Position numbers and translations under genes: made by a program. This document shows, in pieces, positions 45,631 to 55,038 of a stretch of DNA of 64,000 bases; positions within the stretch are counted from its first letter, which is position 1; every line of letters starts with the position of its first letter. Where the stretch lies: positions 372,001 through 436,000 of the forward strand of contig NZ_CXWE01000001.1 in the NCBI RefSeq assembly GCF_001404515.1, given 5' to 3'. This DNA is from Roseibium album. Its GTDB lineage: Bacteria > Pseudomonadota > Alphaproteobacteria > Rhizobiales > Stappiaceae. The notes beneath the pieces were generated by a model. It did no database searches. It saw only the letters and a program-made list of their open reading frames with translations, and was not told the origin of the DNA.

Positions 45631-45661
45631 TTAACCCCGTGTTAAGCATGCATATGCATGC
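45631..45661 (-). promoter_or_regulatory. CtrA box and adjoining palindrome in the gcrA promoter
   Basis: TTAA-CCCCGTG-TTAA at 45631-45645 is an exact full CtrA site (TTAA-N7-TTAA, with the preferred TTAACC half). The 16-base perfect palindrome GCATGCATATGCATGC follows directly at 45646-45661. Both lie 34-64 bases before the gcrA ATG, where a repressor would block transcription. In Caulobacter CtrA represses gcrA, which fits this position. The palindrome may bind a second factor. Confidence 0.8.
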
Positions 45662-45864
45662 CCAGCGATGGCATATCTAGTGCCTCTGATTGATTTGCCT
45701 CACGAGATATCGTGTTTGATGGAGCAGAGGTTACAATAACGTTAATTTGTCAGGCAACCGCTTCACCCAAACCAGTTGGGGAAGAAACGACTTTTCCCCA
45801 GTTATGGTAAGGCCTTCGAGAAATTTATGAATTCCCGATTGGAAGCCCCGGCGCAGCAGTACCA

Positions 45865-45895
45865 TTGACAGATAACGGTGCTGACGGTGTATAAG
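45865..45895 (+). promoter_or_regulatory. Candidate sigma-70 promoter for argD-argF-hslO
   Basis: A perfect -35 element, TTGACA, stands at 45865-45870. A -10-like TGTATA lies 17 bases later (45888-45893), with TATAAG two bases further as an alternative. Transcription would begin near 45900, just before the leader hairpin. Confidence 0.55.
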
Positions 45896-45906
45896 GTTTC
45901 CGCTGC

Positions 45907-45940
45907 GTGCCGCCTCATCGGGGCGGCACATTGCGTTTTT
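45907..45940 (+). terminator. Terminator-like hairpin in the argD leader
   Basis: The stem GTGCCGCC (45907-45914) and GGCGGCAC (45922-45929) is perfect over eight pairs with a seven-base loop and is followed by ATTGCGTTTTT. No plus-strand gene lies between the preceding terminator at 45017 and this hairpin, so it seems to act within the argD leader, either as an attenuator or as the end of a very short RNA. Confidence 0.6.
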
Positions 45941-46127
45941 GGCTCATCTGCACCTGTGAGACATACCGGCATGAGATGGAAATTTCACCGGGTGGACGAG
46001 CTGTTCCGGACCAGTGAATGTTCAGGTCGAAATTGATGACATTCATGACTGGTCATTGTCACAACGTTGGAGGCATCTGGTTCGCATAGCAACGAATGCA
46101 GACTGCTCTAGGGAGTTGAAAGAGGTT

Positions 46128-47327
46128 ATGTCCGCGACTGCGCTTTTCGGAAATTACGCAAGATCGAACCTGAGTTTCGATCACGGGGAAGGTGTCTGGC
46201 TTGTTACCAAGGACGGCCGACGATTTCTCGATTGCGGTTCCGGCATTGCAGTGAATTCCTGCGGGCACAGTCATCCCCATCTTGTAAAGGCGTTGCAGGA
46301 CCAGGCAGCGAAACTCTGGCACATTTCCAACCTGCACCAGATGCCGGAAGGTGAACGCCTGGCACAGCGACTGGTCGACAACACCTTTGCAGACAAGGTG
46401 CTTTTCGTGAATTCCGGTGCCGAGGCGATGGAAGCCGCCATCAAGTGCGCGCGTCGCTACCAGTATGACAACGGTCAGCCGGACAGGTTCCATGTCATAA
46501 CATTCGAGGGTGCCTTTCACGGTCGTACACTCGGGACTATCGCGGCAGGTGGCCAGGCCAAATACATGGAAGGTTTCGGCCCGAAAGCACCAGGCTTCGA
46601 CCAGGTGCCGGCAGGCGACCTGGAGGCTTTGAAAGCGGTGATCGGTCCGCAGACGGCTGCGATCGCGATCGAACCCATTCAGGGTGAGGGCGGTATCAAG
46701 GAGATGCAGCCCGAGTTTCTGCGTGCGCTGCGCCAGTTGTGCGACGACAATGGTTTGCTGCTCATATTTGATGAAATCCAGACTGGTGTCGGACGCACGG
46801 GCAAGATGTTTGCCTACGAATGGTCCGGTGTCGCTCCGGACCTGATGGCTGTGGCGAAGGGGATCGGCGGAGGATTCCCGGTCGGGGCCTGTCTGGCGAC
46901 CGCGGAAACCGCGGCGGCTCTTGCACCGGGAACGCACGGAACGACATTTGGCGGCAATCCGCTTGCAATGGCGGTTGGTAACGCGGTGCTCGATGTCATC
47001 CTGGCAGACGGCTTTTTGCAAGACGTGCAGAAAAAAGGGCTGAATTTCAAGCAGAAGCTTGCGGGCCTTGTCGACAGCCATCCCAAGGTCCTTGAGCTTG
47101 TCCGTGGGTCAGGTCTGATGATGGGGTTGAAGTGCGTCGTGCCGGCGGGAGACTATGTTGCTGCGGCACGCGATGCCGGGCTTCTCGCGGTGCCGGCCGG
47201 TGACAATACCGTGCGCATCATGCCGCCACTTACGATGACCGAAGACGAAATCGCGACCGCCGTGGAGCGCCTTGAACAGGCTGCCCAGGCGGTTGAAGCA
47301 AAGCTTGTGGAAGGAGCGGCCGAATGA
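46128..47327 (+). CDS. argD: Acetylornithine/N-succinyldiaminopimelate aminotransferase ArgD
   Basis: A 399-residue class III aminotransferase. It shows [20 protein letters not shown] at the start, [20 protein letters not shown] for PLP binding, [20 protein letters not shown], the cofactor Asp in [16 protein letters not shown] and the PLP Lys in [17 protein letters not shown]. It makes N-acetylornithine in arginine synthesis. ATG 46128 ([12 protein letters not shown]) has GAGG before it and gives the usual N-terminus. It overlaps argF by four bases, a common alphaproteobacterial arrangement. Confidence 0.94.
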   Translation: MSATALFGNYARSNLSFDHGEGVWLVTKDGRRFLDCGSGIAVNSCGHSHPHLVKALQDQAAKLWHISNLHQMPEGERLAQRLVDNTFADKVLFVNSGAEAMEAAIKCARRYQYDNGQPDRFHVITFEGAFHGRTLGTIAAGGQAKYMEGFGPKAPGFDQVPAGDLEALKAVIGPQTAAIAIEPIQGEGGIKEMQPEFLRALRQLCDDNGLLLIFDEIQTGVGRTGKMFAYEWSGVAPDLMAVAKGIGGGFPVGACLATAETAAALAPGTHGTTFGGNPLAMAVGNAVLDVILADGFLQDVQKKGLNFKQKLAGLVDSHPKVLELVRGSGLMMGLKCVVPAGDYVAAARDAGLLAVPAGDNTVRIMPPLTMTEDEIATAVERLEQAAQAVEAKLVEGAAE

Positions 47328-48253
47328 CCGCGAACGGAGCTTATAGAAATTTTCTGGACCTCACCGATTTCGAGGGTGACGACCTTCGCGGCATTCTGGA
47401 TATCGCCCGAAAGATAAAGGCATCCCGCGATGGTGTCCGCCGGGGCGAGGGACCGCTTGCCGGCAAGGTGCTGGCCATGATTTTCGAACAACCGTCCACA
47501 CGTACGCGTATATCTTTCGATGTCGGCATGCGCGAACTCGGCGGCGAGACGCTCATGCTGACGGGTACGGAGATGCAGCTTGGCCGTGGCGAAACCATTG
47601 CGGACACCGCACGGGTCCTGTCCCGTTTTGTCGACGCCATCATGATCCGCATCCTGGACCACAACGAATTGAACGAGCTCGCAGAACACGCGACCGTTCC
47701 CGTCATCAATGGCCTGACCAAGATTTCGCATCCTTGCCAGATCATGGCCGACCTGATGACGTTCGAAGAACATCGTGGATCGATCCGCGGAAAGAGCGTC
47801 GCCTGGACCGGGGACAGCAACAATGTGCTCGCATCCTGGGTTCATGCAGCACCTCGCCTCGACTTCGAGTTGCGCATCGCCACACCGGGGGAATTGGCAC
47901 CGCCGCAGGAACTGATTGAAGCAGCACGCGCCAAGGGTGGTTCCATTCAGGTGACCTCGGACCCATATGAGGCGGTCAAGGGAACCGACTGCGTTGTGAC
48001 GGATTGCTGGGTATCCATGGGAGACGACGATGCGGAATCGCGTCACAATCTCCTGGGAGCCTATCAGGTGAACGAGCGTCTCATGGCTGAAGCAAACAGC
48101 GAAGCTCTGTTCATGCACTGTCTGCCGGCACATCGCGGCGAGGAAGTGACTTCCGAAGTCATGGACGGTCCCAATTCTGTGGTGTTTGATGAAGCCGAAA
48201 ACAGGCTCCATGCCCAGAAGGGCATTCTGGCCTGGTGTTTCGGAAGGGATTGA
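47324..48253 (+). CDS. argF: Ornithine carbamoyltransferase ArgF
   Basis: A 309-residue transcarbamylase of standard length. The carbamoyl-phosphate site is [15 protein letters not shown], with [12 protein letters not shown] and the ornithine loop DCWVSMGDD following; the catalytic segment is [13 protein letters not shown]. It forms citrulline from ornithine. The start overlaps the argD stop (ATGA), so the two are translationally coupled. hslO follows after 12 bases. Confidence 0.96.
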   Translation: MTANGAYRNFLDLTDFEGDDLRGILDIARKIKASRDGVRRGEGPLAGKVLAMIFEQPSTRTRISFDVGMRELGGETLMLTGTEMQLGRGETIADTARVLSRFVDAIMIRILDHNELNELAEHATVPVINGLTKISHPCQIMADLMTFEEHRGSIRGKSVAWTGDSNNVLASWVHAAPRLDFELRIATPGELAPPQELIEAARAKGGSIQVTSDPYEAVKGTDCVVTDCWVSMGDDDAESRHNLLGAYQVNERLMAEANSEALFMHCLPAHRGEEVTSEVMDGPNSVVFDEAENRLHAQKGILAWCFGRD

Positions 48254-48265
48254 GGCAAGGCCGAC

Positions 48266-49240
48266 GTGGCACTGAATCTTGAGGAACTGGGTATTGCACC
48301 CGCAGGGCTGGACGCTGTCCGGCCCTTTGCCGTCGAAGGTCTAGACGTGCGCGGCCGCTCGGTCGCGTTCGGTCCGGTTCTGCAAAGCATCCTGGATCGG
48401 CATGACTATCCTGAGCCGGTTTCGCGCCTGCTGGCCGAAGCGATTGTTCTGGCGAGCTTGCTCGGGACATCCCTGAAATTCGATGGCCGGTTCACACTGC
48501 AGACCCAGACCCAGGGACCAGTGTCGATGCTGGTTGTTGATTTTGCGTCTCCCGATGCGATACGCGCTTGCGCCACATTCGATACCGGGCGTGTCGAAGC
48601 GCTGGTGAAGGCCGGCAAGGCAACACCGGAAGCACTGCTTGGTCACGGCCATCTTGCCATGACAATCGACCAGGGCCAGCACATGCAGCGCTATCAGGGG
48701 CTGGTGGAGCTGGACGGGATTTCGCTGGAAGAGGTTGCACGGCGCTATTTTGACCGGTCCGAGCAGATCCCGACGGAAGTCCGGCTCGGTGTCGGCGAGC
48801 TCTACACCCGCAACGAAGGTGAGGGTCACTCCAAAACCTGGACCGCGGGCGGCATTCTCATTCAGTTCCTGCCGGAGGCGCCGGAGCGGTTGAGGCAGGC
48901 GGATATTGACCCTGGAGATGCCCCGGAAGGGACACAGCTGCACGAAATGGAGGAGGACGATGCCTGGGTGGAAGCCAAGGCGCTCGTCGACACCGTGCAG
49001 GACGTTGAGCTGACCGACCCGGAAGTCAGCGTCGAAATGCTGTTGTTCCGCCTCTTCCACGAACGCGGCGTCCGTTTGTTCGATCCGCAGCCGTTGTCGG
49101 ACAAGTGCCGTTGCTCCAGGGAAAAGATCGAAGGTGTCCTGTCAGGCTTCAGCGTCGAGGAAAAAGACGAAATGACCGTTGATGGCCGGATCGTCGTGAC
49201 TTGCGAGTTTTGTAACGCGAAGTACGAATTCGACGGCTGA
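48266..49240 (+). CDS. hslO: Redox-regulated chaperone Hsp33
   Basis: A 324-residue protein. The start is a GTG at 48266 behind AAGG. The C-terminal zinc switch has CRCSREKIEGVLSGF and VTCEFCNAKYEF, giving the expected CxC and CxxC pair. Zinc release and disulfide formation under oxidative stress activate the chaperone. The central AMTIDQGQHMQRYQGLVEL is typical. Its position after argDF is a frequent alphaproteobacterial layout. Confidence 0.95.
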   Translation: MALNLEELGIAPAGLDAVRPFAVEGLDVRGRSVAFGPVLQSILDRHDYPEPVSRLLAEAIVLASLLGTSLKFDGRFTLQTQTQGPVSMLVVDFASPDAIRACATFDTGRVEALVKAGKATPEALLGHGHLAMTIDQGQHMQRYQGLVELDGISLEEVARRYFDRSEQIPTEVRLGVGELYTRNEGEGHSKTWTAGGILIQFLPEAPERLRQADIDPGDAPEGTQLHEMEEDDAWVEAKALVDTVQDVELTDPEVSVEMLLFRLFHERGVRLFDPQPLSDKCRCSREKIEGVLSGFSVEEKDEMTVDGRIVVTCEFCNAKYEFDG

Positions 49241-49417
49241 AGACCGCGGTTCGTTTGCAATCATGGACAGTCGGACACACTTCGTTACAATTTTGCGAGT
49301 GCCAATTATCCTGCTTAGGCGTATTCGGGTCTTGAATTTTGCACTGCGAATAAAATCTATTTGCATGCGTGATAGTATTTAACCCGATCAGAACGAAGAA
49401 GCTCCGGTGCGCCGATA

Positions 49418-50833
49418 ATGTTGCAATCCTTGCCTCAGGAATCCGGAAATGAACCGGCCTCCGAAATCCTCCCGCCGCCCGACCCGCAGCCAGGTGGTCG
49501 CTGGCGGCGAACCTTGCTCGTTCTCAAGGCGCTGCTTCAGGCACTGATTGCCTTCGCGATACTGATTGGTGCGTTCATGGGCATGAACACCCTGGTCGCG
49601 ACAAAGCCGGACGTTCCCAAGCGCCCGATTCAGGAACGAAGCTATGCCGTTGAAACCGTCACCGTGGCGCAGGGCGATTACGCGCCGGACATCAACGTGT
49701 TCGGTGAAACCACGGCTGGGCGTGAGGTCGAATTGCGCGCCCTTGTCGGCGGCGAGGTTGTCGGTGTCCATCCCAATCTGAAGGCGGGTGGCCATGTTTC
49801 GGAAGGGGATGTGCTTGTTGCCATTGACCGCTTTGAATATGAAGGCGCCGTCACCGAAGCGGAAGCCAATCTTGCAGAAGCAAATGCAGGGCTTGTGGAA
49901 AGTGAAGGCCGGGTCGAACTTGAAAGGGTAAATGTACTTCGCGCCCGCGAACAGCTGGAATTTGCTCAAAGAGACCTGAAGCGTGCTGAAGAACTGGTCG
50001 ATCGTGGCGCGGTCACGGAAAGAACAGTCGATGACCGCAAGCTGCTCGTGTCACAACGCCAGCAGTCGGTCGAGCAGACCCAGAACACGCTTGCGCTCGA
50101 AGAAGCAAAGGTGGTGCAGCAAAAGGCTACGGTCAAACGTCTCGAGTGGCGCCTCGAAAATGCGATGCGGCAACTGGACAACACCATCCTGAGCGCCCCA
50201 TTTGATGCGATTGTGCGCACGGAAGCAGCCGAACCGGGACGACTTGTCAGTGTCAATGATGCTGTCGTTGCGCTTTACAGCAGCGACGAATTCGAGGTCC
50301 GTTTCACCCTTTCCGACAATCAGTATGGACGCCTGCTTGCCGAGAGCGGCACTGTGGTGGACCGCCCGGTTGAAGTGATCTGGTATCTCGGCAATGCGCC
50401 GGTTACCTATCCCGCAACCGTGAGCCGGATCGGCGCCGATGTCGCCAGCACACGTGGTGGTGTGGATCTCATTGCAACGATCGACAGCGCAAACGCGGCC
50501 GTGCCGCTTCGCCCGGGTGCATTTGTAGAGATCTCGTTACCGGATCAGACGTATCGGGACAGTTTTCGGATTCCCGAGACAGCCTATTACGGCGAAGGCA
50601 CGGTCTATGTGATTGAAGACGGAAGGCTCAGGCCGCGCCAGGTCGATGCGCTGGCGATTGATGACGGCTTCATACTGGTCAGCGGTGATCTTCAGTCTGG
50701 TGAAACCCTGCTGACGACACGCATTCCCGAAGCCGGCTCCGGCCTGCTTGTGAATGACGTCGCGAAGCAGCCAGAAGGATCTCAGGACGGTGCTCCTCAG
50801 ACGGCGAACAACCGCAAATCCGAGACCGAGTAA
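49418..50833 (+). CDS. RND efflux membrane-fusion (periplasmic adaptor) protein, HlyD family
   Basis: A 471-residue adaptor. A cytoplasmic N-terminus of about 35 residues leads into one membrane helix (LLQALIAFAILIGAFMGMNT). The barrel-sandwich half-motifs are GEVVGVHPNLKAGGHVSEGD and ILSAPFDAIVRTEAAEPGRL, and between them a long helical hairpin (about 145-255) shows heptad-like ERVNVLRAREQLEFAQRDL. It connects the inner-membrane pump to an outer-membrane channel. The pump gene follows after 15 bases. No TolC-type gene is in the window. Confidence 0.92.
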   Translation: MLQSLPQESGNEPASEILPPPDPQPGGRWRRTLLVLKALLQALIAFAILIGAFMGMNTLVATKPDVPKRPIQERSYAVETVTVAQGDYAPDINVFGETTAGREVELRALVGGEVVGVHPNLKAGGHVSEGDVLVAIDRFEYEGAVTEAEANLAEANAGLVESEGRVELERVNVLRAREQLEFAQRDLKRAEELVDRGAVTERTVDDRKLLVSQRQQSVEQTQNTLALEEAKVVQQKATVKRLEWRLENAMRQLDNTILSAPFDAIVRTEAAEPGRLVSVNDAVVALYSSDEFEVRFTLSDNQYGRLLAESGTVVDRPVEVIWYLGNAPVTYPATVSRIGADVASTRGGVDLIATIDSANAAVPLRPGAFVEISLPDQTYRDSFRIPETAYYGEGTVYVIEDGRLRPRQVDALAIDDGFILVSGDLQSGETLLTTRIPEAGSGLLVNDVAKQPEGSQDGAPQTANNRKSETE

Positions 50834-50848
50834 CGGAAGGGTTGCGCG

Positions 50849-53800
50849 ATGAGAGAAATTCGATCCCGCGGTTTCCTTGAACTGATCGTTCGCCACGCGA
50901 ATGCAGCGAACCTGATCATGGCGGTCATGGTCTTGTTCGGTGCGTACGGTCTGGCCAAGCTGAACACGCAATTCTTCCCGACGGTCATAACGGACAGGAT
51001 TTCCGTTTCCATCTCCTGGCCCGGTGCCAGCGCGGAAGACGTTGCCGCCAATATTCTTGAGGTGATCGAGCCTGAGCTGCGGTTCATCGACGGGCTCGAT
51101 GAAATCGTGTCCTATGGCCGCGAAGGGGCCGCATCGGTGCAGATGGAATTCATCGAAGGCACCAATATGCAGCAAGCGCTGTCCGATGTGGAACAGGCCG
51201 TGTCAGGCGTCACGACGCTGCCACTCGATGCCGAAACACCTGTCGTATCCGCCTCCACATTCACAGACGGCGTCGCAACAATAGCACTGCGTGGCCCGTT
51301 TTCGGAGCAGGCGCTCAAGGTCTTTGCCCGCCAGATCCGTGACGATCTTCTTGCGCGGGGCATCGACAAGGTTGAACTCTACGGCTACCGGTCCCCGGAA
51401 TATCTGGTTGAAATTCCGGAGCGCGAGCTCAGACGGCTGGATCTGACCATAGCCGACATTGCGGGACGGATCGCCGGTAATACAATTGATCTTCCTGCCG
51501 GCAATCTCGACGGCGCGGTCGAGCGTCAGATCAGGGCCCTGTCCGAGGACCGGTCCCCAGAAGCGGTTGGCAGGATCGAGGTCAAGTCCTTTGCATCCGG
51601 CGAAAAAACGCGTGTTGAAGATATCGGCACTGTTGTCCGGGACTTTGATTCAAGTGAAAATCAGGGCTTTTCGAAGGGGACGCGGGCGATCGAACTGCAG
51701 ATCCTGCGGACGGAAAAAACCGACACGCTGAAGGCTGCCCAGATTGTCGATGACTATCTTGACGACATCTCCCGGCAATTGCCGCAGACGCTTGAGATCC
51801 TGAAATACGATGTACGCGCAGACGCGGTGAAAGGTCGGATTTCACTCCTCGTTGAAAACGGTCTTACGGGCCTGGTTCTGGTCGTTGCCATCCTCTTTCT
51901 TTTCCTGAATGCGCGGATCGCGCTCTGGGTCGCAGCCGGAATTCCGGTCGCAATGATGGCGACGCTCGGCATCATGTGGCTGATGGGCGAGAGCATCAAC
52001 ATGATCTCCATGTTTGCGCTCATCATGATGCTTGGCGTGATCGTCGATGACGCCATTGTCGTGGGCGAACACACGGCAACGCGCCAGAGTATGGGTGACA
52101 GTCCGGACGACGCTGCGGTCAACGGTGCGACCACGATGCTTGCACCGATTTTTGCCGCCAGTCTCACCACGATTGCAGCCTTTCTGCCGATTCTTCTGGT
52201 GAGTGACGTGCTTGGCCAGATTATGGGAACTTTGCCGGTTGTCGTGGTCGCGGTGGTAATCGCCTCCCTGATCGAATGTTTCCTTGTTCTGCCGGGTCAC
52301 TTGTCGCATGCCCTTGGCAGTCGCCCTGGATGGAGCTGGTGGCGTGTTGTTATCGTGGCGGGTGTTCCGGCGTTTTTTCTGAGCGCGCTGGTTGCACAAC
52401 CGGATATTTCAGTTCCGCCCTATCTCGATATTGTCGATGATCCGCTCCGCAGTCTCAGGGACACGGCAGGCGTTTTCGTATTCGAGATGATTGTTGTCAG
52501 TGTCTGTTTCGTTTTGGCGCTGGCGCTGGAAACACTCCTCATGGCCCTGCGTCGAAGCAAGCAGCGGCAGGAAGACCCCGACCGGCCAAGCTGGTTCCGC
52601 CGGGGCTTCGATACGGGCTTTAACTGGGTGCGCGACTATCCATTCCGGGCCTTTGTTGCTGTCGCGGTGCACTGGCGTTATGCCACGCTGGCCGTGGCGA
52701 TCGCAGCCATGGTCCTTGCGGTGGGCCTGGTGCGCGGTGGACGGGTCGGCTTTACGTTCTTCCCGTCTCCGGAGGCGGAAAACCTGACGGCGTCGATCTT
52801 CTTCCATGCAGGGATTCCCGAAACGGAAGCAATTGCAGGTATCGGCAGGATCGAAGAGGCGCTGAAAGACGCGGAAGCCGGATTGACACGTGACAACGGT
52901 GAAACGCTTGTCCAAGCCACCTATGCCACGTTGGGCAGGGCCGGAAACAACCGCGGCGACAACGTTGCCAACATCACGGTTCAGCTCAGTCGTTCGGAGG
53001 ACCGGACTGTTCGCACCCCTGATATCGTGCGCGCCTGGCGAGAAGCAATTCCGTCCATTCCCGGCACATCGCGCATAGCAGTCGCGGAGCGCCGGGGAGG
53101 GCCTCCAGGCCGGGATCTCGATATACGCCTGACGGGGGCTTCCCTGCAGGACCTCAAAGTCGCCGCTGAGGAATTGCAAGAGGAACTATCTGCATTTCCC
53201 GGCACAAGCGCAGTCGAAGACGATCTGCCTTTCGGCAAACCGGAACTGCTGGTGGAACTCACTCCACGAGGGCGTGCGCTCGGCTTCACCGTGGAAAGTG
53301 CGGCCCGGCAGATCCGCAATGCCTTTGAGGGCAATATTGCAAGACGTTTTGCCGAAGGTGACGAGGAAGTTGCCGTCCGGGTGAAGCAGGTCTTCGGCGC
53401 GGACGGAACGGCGGCGCTTCGGCAATTGTCTGTGCGGACTCCGGCTGGCGAATTCGTTCCGTTGACAGAAGTGGTCAACCTGACGGACGCACAAGGGTTC
53501 TCCGTTATCCTGCGGCGAGACGGTGGAACCGTGGTTTCGGTTGTCGCGGACGTGGACAGCACGATCACGTCGAACAACCAGATCATTGCCGAACTCAGCG
53601 CGGAATTCCTGCCTGCACTTACTCAGAAATACGGCTTGGAATACTCGTTTGCGGGCCGTGCGGAAGAACAGTCCAATGCCTTTTCGGACCTCCTGACAGG
53701 CGTCATGATGGCCGTCGCTGGCATATACATAATCCTGGCGGCGATCTTTGGCAGTTACTCCAGGCCGATCGTTGTGATGTCGATCATTCCCTTCGGGATC

Positions 53801-54247
53801 GTCGGCGCGATTGTCGGCCACTATCTGATGGGCTTCAACCTCACGATCCTCAGTATGATCGGCCTTCTGGGACTGGCCGGAATTCTGGTCAACAACTCGA
53901 TAATTCTGGTCGCGCGCTTCGAGGAGCGTTTGTCACTTGGCGAAGCAATTGATACGGCGGCAATCGGTTCCAGCTGCGATCGCCTGCGTGCCGTGTTGCT
54001 GACCTCGATGACCACGATCGGCGGTCTGCTGCCGCTGATGTTCGAAACCAGTCTTCAGGCGCAATTCCTGTTGCCGATGGCAATCACCATTGTCTTCGGC
54101 CTTGCGACGGCGACAGCCCTGGTTCTTGTCCTGGTTCCGGCGTTGGTCATGATCGGCGACGATATCGGCAGAATAGTCTTTCTGAGCCGAAGGCGACAGG
54201 AGCATCCAGGTTCTGGAGACGGACGGAACCTTACTCCGGCCGAGTGA
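50849..54247 (+). CDS. RND multidrug efflux pump (AcrB/HAE1 type) with enlarged central linker
   Basis: A 1132-residue pump. The first helix is at about 22-40 (LIMAVMVLFGAYGLAKL). The proton relay Asp pair stands in MLGVIVDDAIVVGEHTAT in helix 4. The second half repeats the plan with MAVAGIYIILAAIFGSYSRP and LGLAGILVNNSIILVARFEE. The porter domains contain SISWPGASAEDVAANILEVI near the start. The linker between helices 6 and 7 is about 130 residues instead of about 45 and appears to contain two extra membrane segments (about 498-516 and 538-566). Substrates are not known. The adaptor is encoded just upstream. Confidence 0.93.
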   Translation: MREIRSRGFLELIVRHANAANLIMAVMVLFGAYGLAKLNTQFFPTVITDRISVSISWPGASAEDVAANILEVIEPELRFIDGLDEIVSYGREGAASVQMEFIEGTNMQQALSDVEQAVSGVTTLPLDAETPVVSASTFTDGVATIALRGPFSEQALKVFARQIRDDLLARGIDKVELYGYRSPEYLVEIPERELRRLDLTIADIAGRIAGNTIDLPAGNLDGAVERQIRALSEDRSPEAVGRIEVKSFASGEKTRVEDIGTVVRDFDSSENQGFSKGTRAIELQILRTEKTDTLKAAQIVDDYLDDISRQLPQTLEILKYDVRADAVKGRISLLVENGLTGLVLVVAILFLFLNARIALWVAAGIPVAMMATLGIMWLMGESINMISMFALIMMLGVIVDDAIVVGEHTATRQSMGDSPDDAAVNGATTMLAPIFAASLTTIAAFLPILLVSDVLGQIMGTLPVVVVAVVIASLIECFLVLPGHLSHALGSRPGWSWWRVVIVAGVPAFFLSALVAQPDISVPPYLDIVDDPLRSLRDTAGVFVFEMIVVSVCFVLALALETLLMALRRSKQRQEDPDRPSWFRRGFDTGFNWVRDYPFRAFVAVAVHWRYATLAVAIAAMVLAVGLVRGGRVGFTFFPSPEAENLTASIFFHAGIPETEAIAGIGRIEEALKDAEAGLTRDNGETLVQATYATLGRAGNNRGDNVANITVQLSRSEDRTVRTPDIVRAWREAIPSIPGTSRIAVAERRGGPPGRDLDIRLTGASLQDLKVAAEELQEELSAFPGTSAVEDDLPFGKPELLVELTPRGRALGFTVESAARQIRNAFEGNIARRFAEGDEEVAVRVKQVFGADGTAALRQLSVRTPAGEFVPLTEVVNLTDAQGFSVILRRDGGTVVSVVADVDSTITSNNQIIAELSAEFLPALTQKYGLEYSFAGRAEEQSNAFSDLLTGVMMAVAGIYIILAAIFGSYSRPIVVMSIIPFGIVGAIVGHYLMGFNLTILSMIGLLGLAGILVNNSIILVARFEERLSLGEAIDTAAIGSSCDRLRAVLLTSMTTIGGLLPLMFETSLQAQFLLPMAITIVFGLATATALVLVLVPALVMIGDDIGRIVFLSRRRQEHPGSGDGRNLTPAE

Positions 54248-54250
54248 CCG

Positions 54251-54892
54251 TCAGCGCGACAGGGCGAAGGTCGCCGTTGCCGCCGCCGCTGCCCGGATAT
54301 TGCCATCGAGCGTTGCCGGAGACTTTCCGCGCGGACCAAAATCGTGATTGCCGTCTTCCAGGTAGGTGAGGGAGACGTGTTTAGGCAGTGCAACAGCGTC
54401 GAGTTCGGCTTTCGAACCGAAGGGATCGCGGTCGCCTTGAAGGATCAGCACAGGGCGCTTTGCCTCATCGAGCGGGGCCAGGCGCCAATCCGCGTCTGGC
54501 TTGCCTGTCGGGTGGAAGGGATAGCCGAAACAGCAGATGCCCTTGACCCGGGCAGGCAGGGAGCCGCCACCGCCGAGCATCGCCGCAACGCGCCCACCCA
54601 TGGATTTTCCGCCGAGAAAAAGCGGTCCTTCCGTGCCCGACAACAAGGATTGTAGCGCAGTCTGGAATTCACCGATCAGTTTGTCAGCGCGCGGCGGGGG
54701 CTTCTTGGAACCTCCCGTTCGCCGACCGGCCATATAGGCAAATTCGAACCTCGCAACGGCTATGCCTTCTGCCGCAAGTGCTCCGGCCAGCTTTTCCATA
54801 AAGGCGGAATCCATCGGTGCACCGGCGCCATGCGCCATTAGAAGCGTGGCTTCGGGAGAGGTGTCGGTACGGTTCCAGATTAGGTTGCTCAT
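54251..54892 (-). CDS. Alpha/beta hydrolase family protein (KANL3/Tex30-type)
   Basis: A 213-residue hydrolase. It begins with TLLMAHGAGAPMDSAFMEKL (oxyanion region); the nucleophile Ser is in FLGGKSMGGRVAAML, the Asp in ILQGDRDPFGS and the His in YLEDGNHDFGPRG, so the triad is complete. It is of the small bacterial type related to KANL3/Tex30. The substrate is unknown. It converges on the RND pump with a three-base gap and is divergent from the desaturase gene. Confidence 0.88.
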   Translation of the reverse strand: MSNLIWNRTDTSPEATLLMAHGAGAPMDSAFMEKLAGALAAEGIAVARFEFAYMAGRRTGGSKKPPPRADKLIGEFQTALQSLLSGTEGPLFLGGKSMGGRVAAMLGGGGSLPARVKGICCFGYPFHPTGKPDADWRLAPLDEAKRPVLILQGDRDPFGSKAELDAVALPKHVSLTYLEDGNHDFGPRGKSPATLDGNIRAAAAATATFALSR

Positions 54893-55038
54893 GGTGATGT
54901 GATCTGTCGCAGCTTCAAATGAGGGAATGCGGACTATACTTTCAGGAATGAAGAACTAGATGATGTCCATGTTGTTTGCCTTATCGTTCCTTGCTGGATG
55001 TTACAAGCGGCTTCGGGACCTTCCGGAAGAGAGACGGC

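Larger units (their letters stand above)
45598..46127. other. gcrA-argD intergenic region
   Basis: A 530-base divergent gap. It holds the CtrA box and palindrome of gcrA at 45631-45661, a promoter at 45865-45895 and a terminator-like hairpin at 45907-45940 that belong to argD. The rest (about 45670-45860 and 45945-46127) shows no gene that I can support. An in-frame extension of argD back to 46014 is not needed for a normal enzyme. Confidence 0.7.

Noticed and set aside
46014-46127. An N-terminal extension of argD
   Set aside because: ATG 46128 has a ribosome site and gives the usual ArgD N-terminus; the extra 38 residues have no counterpart in the family.
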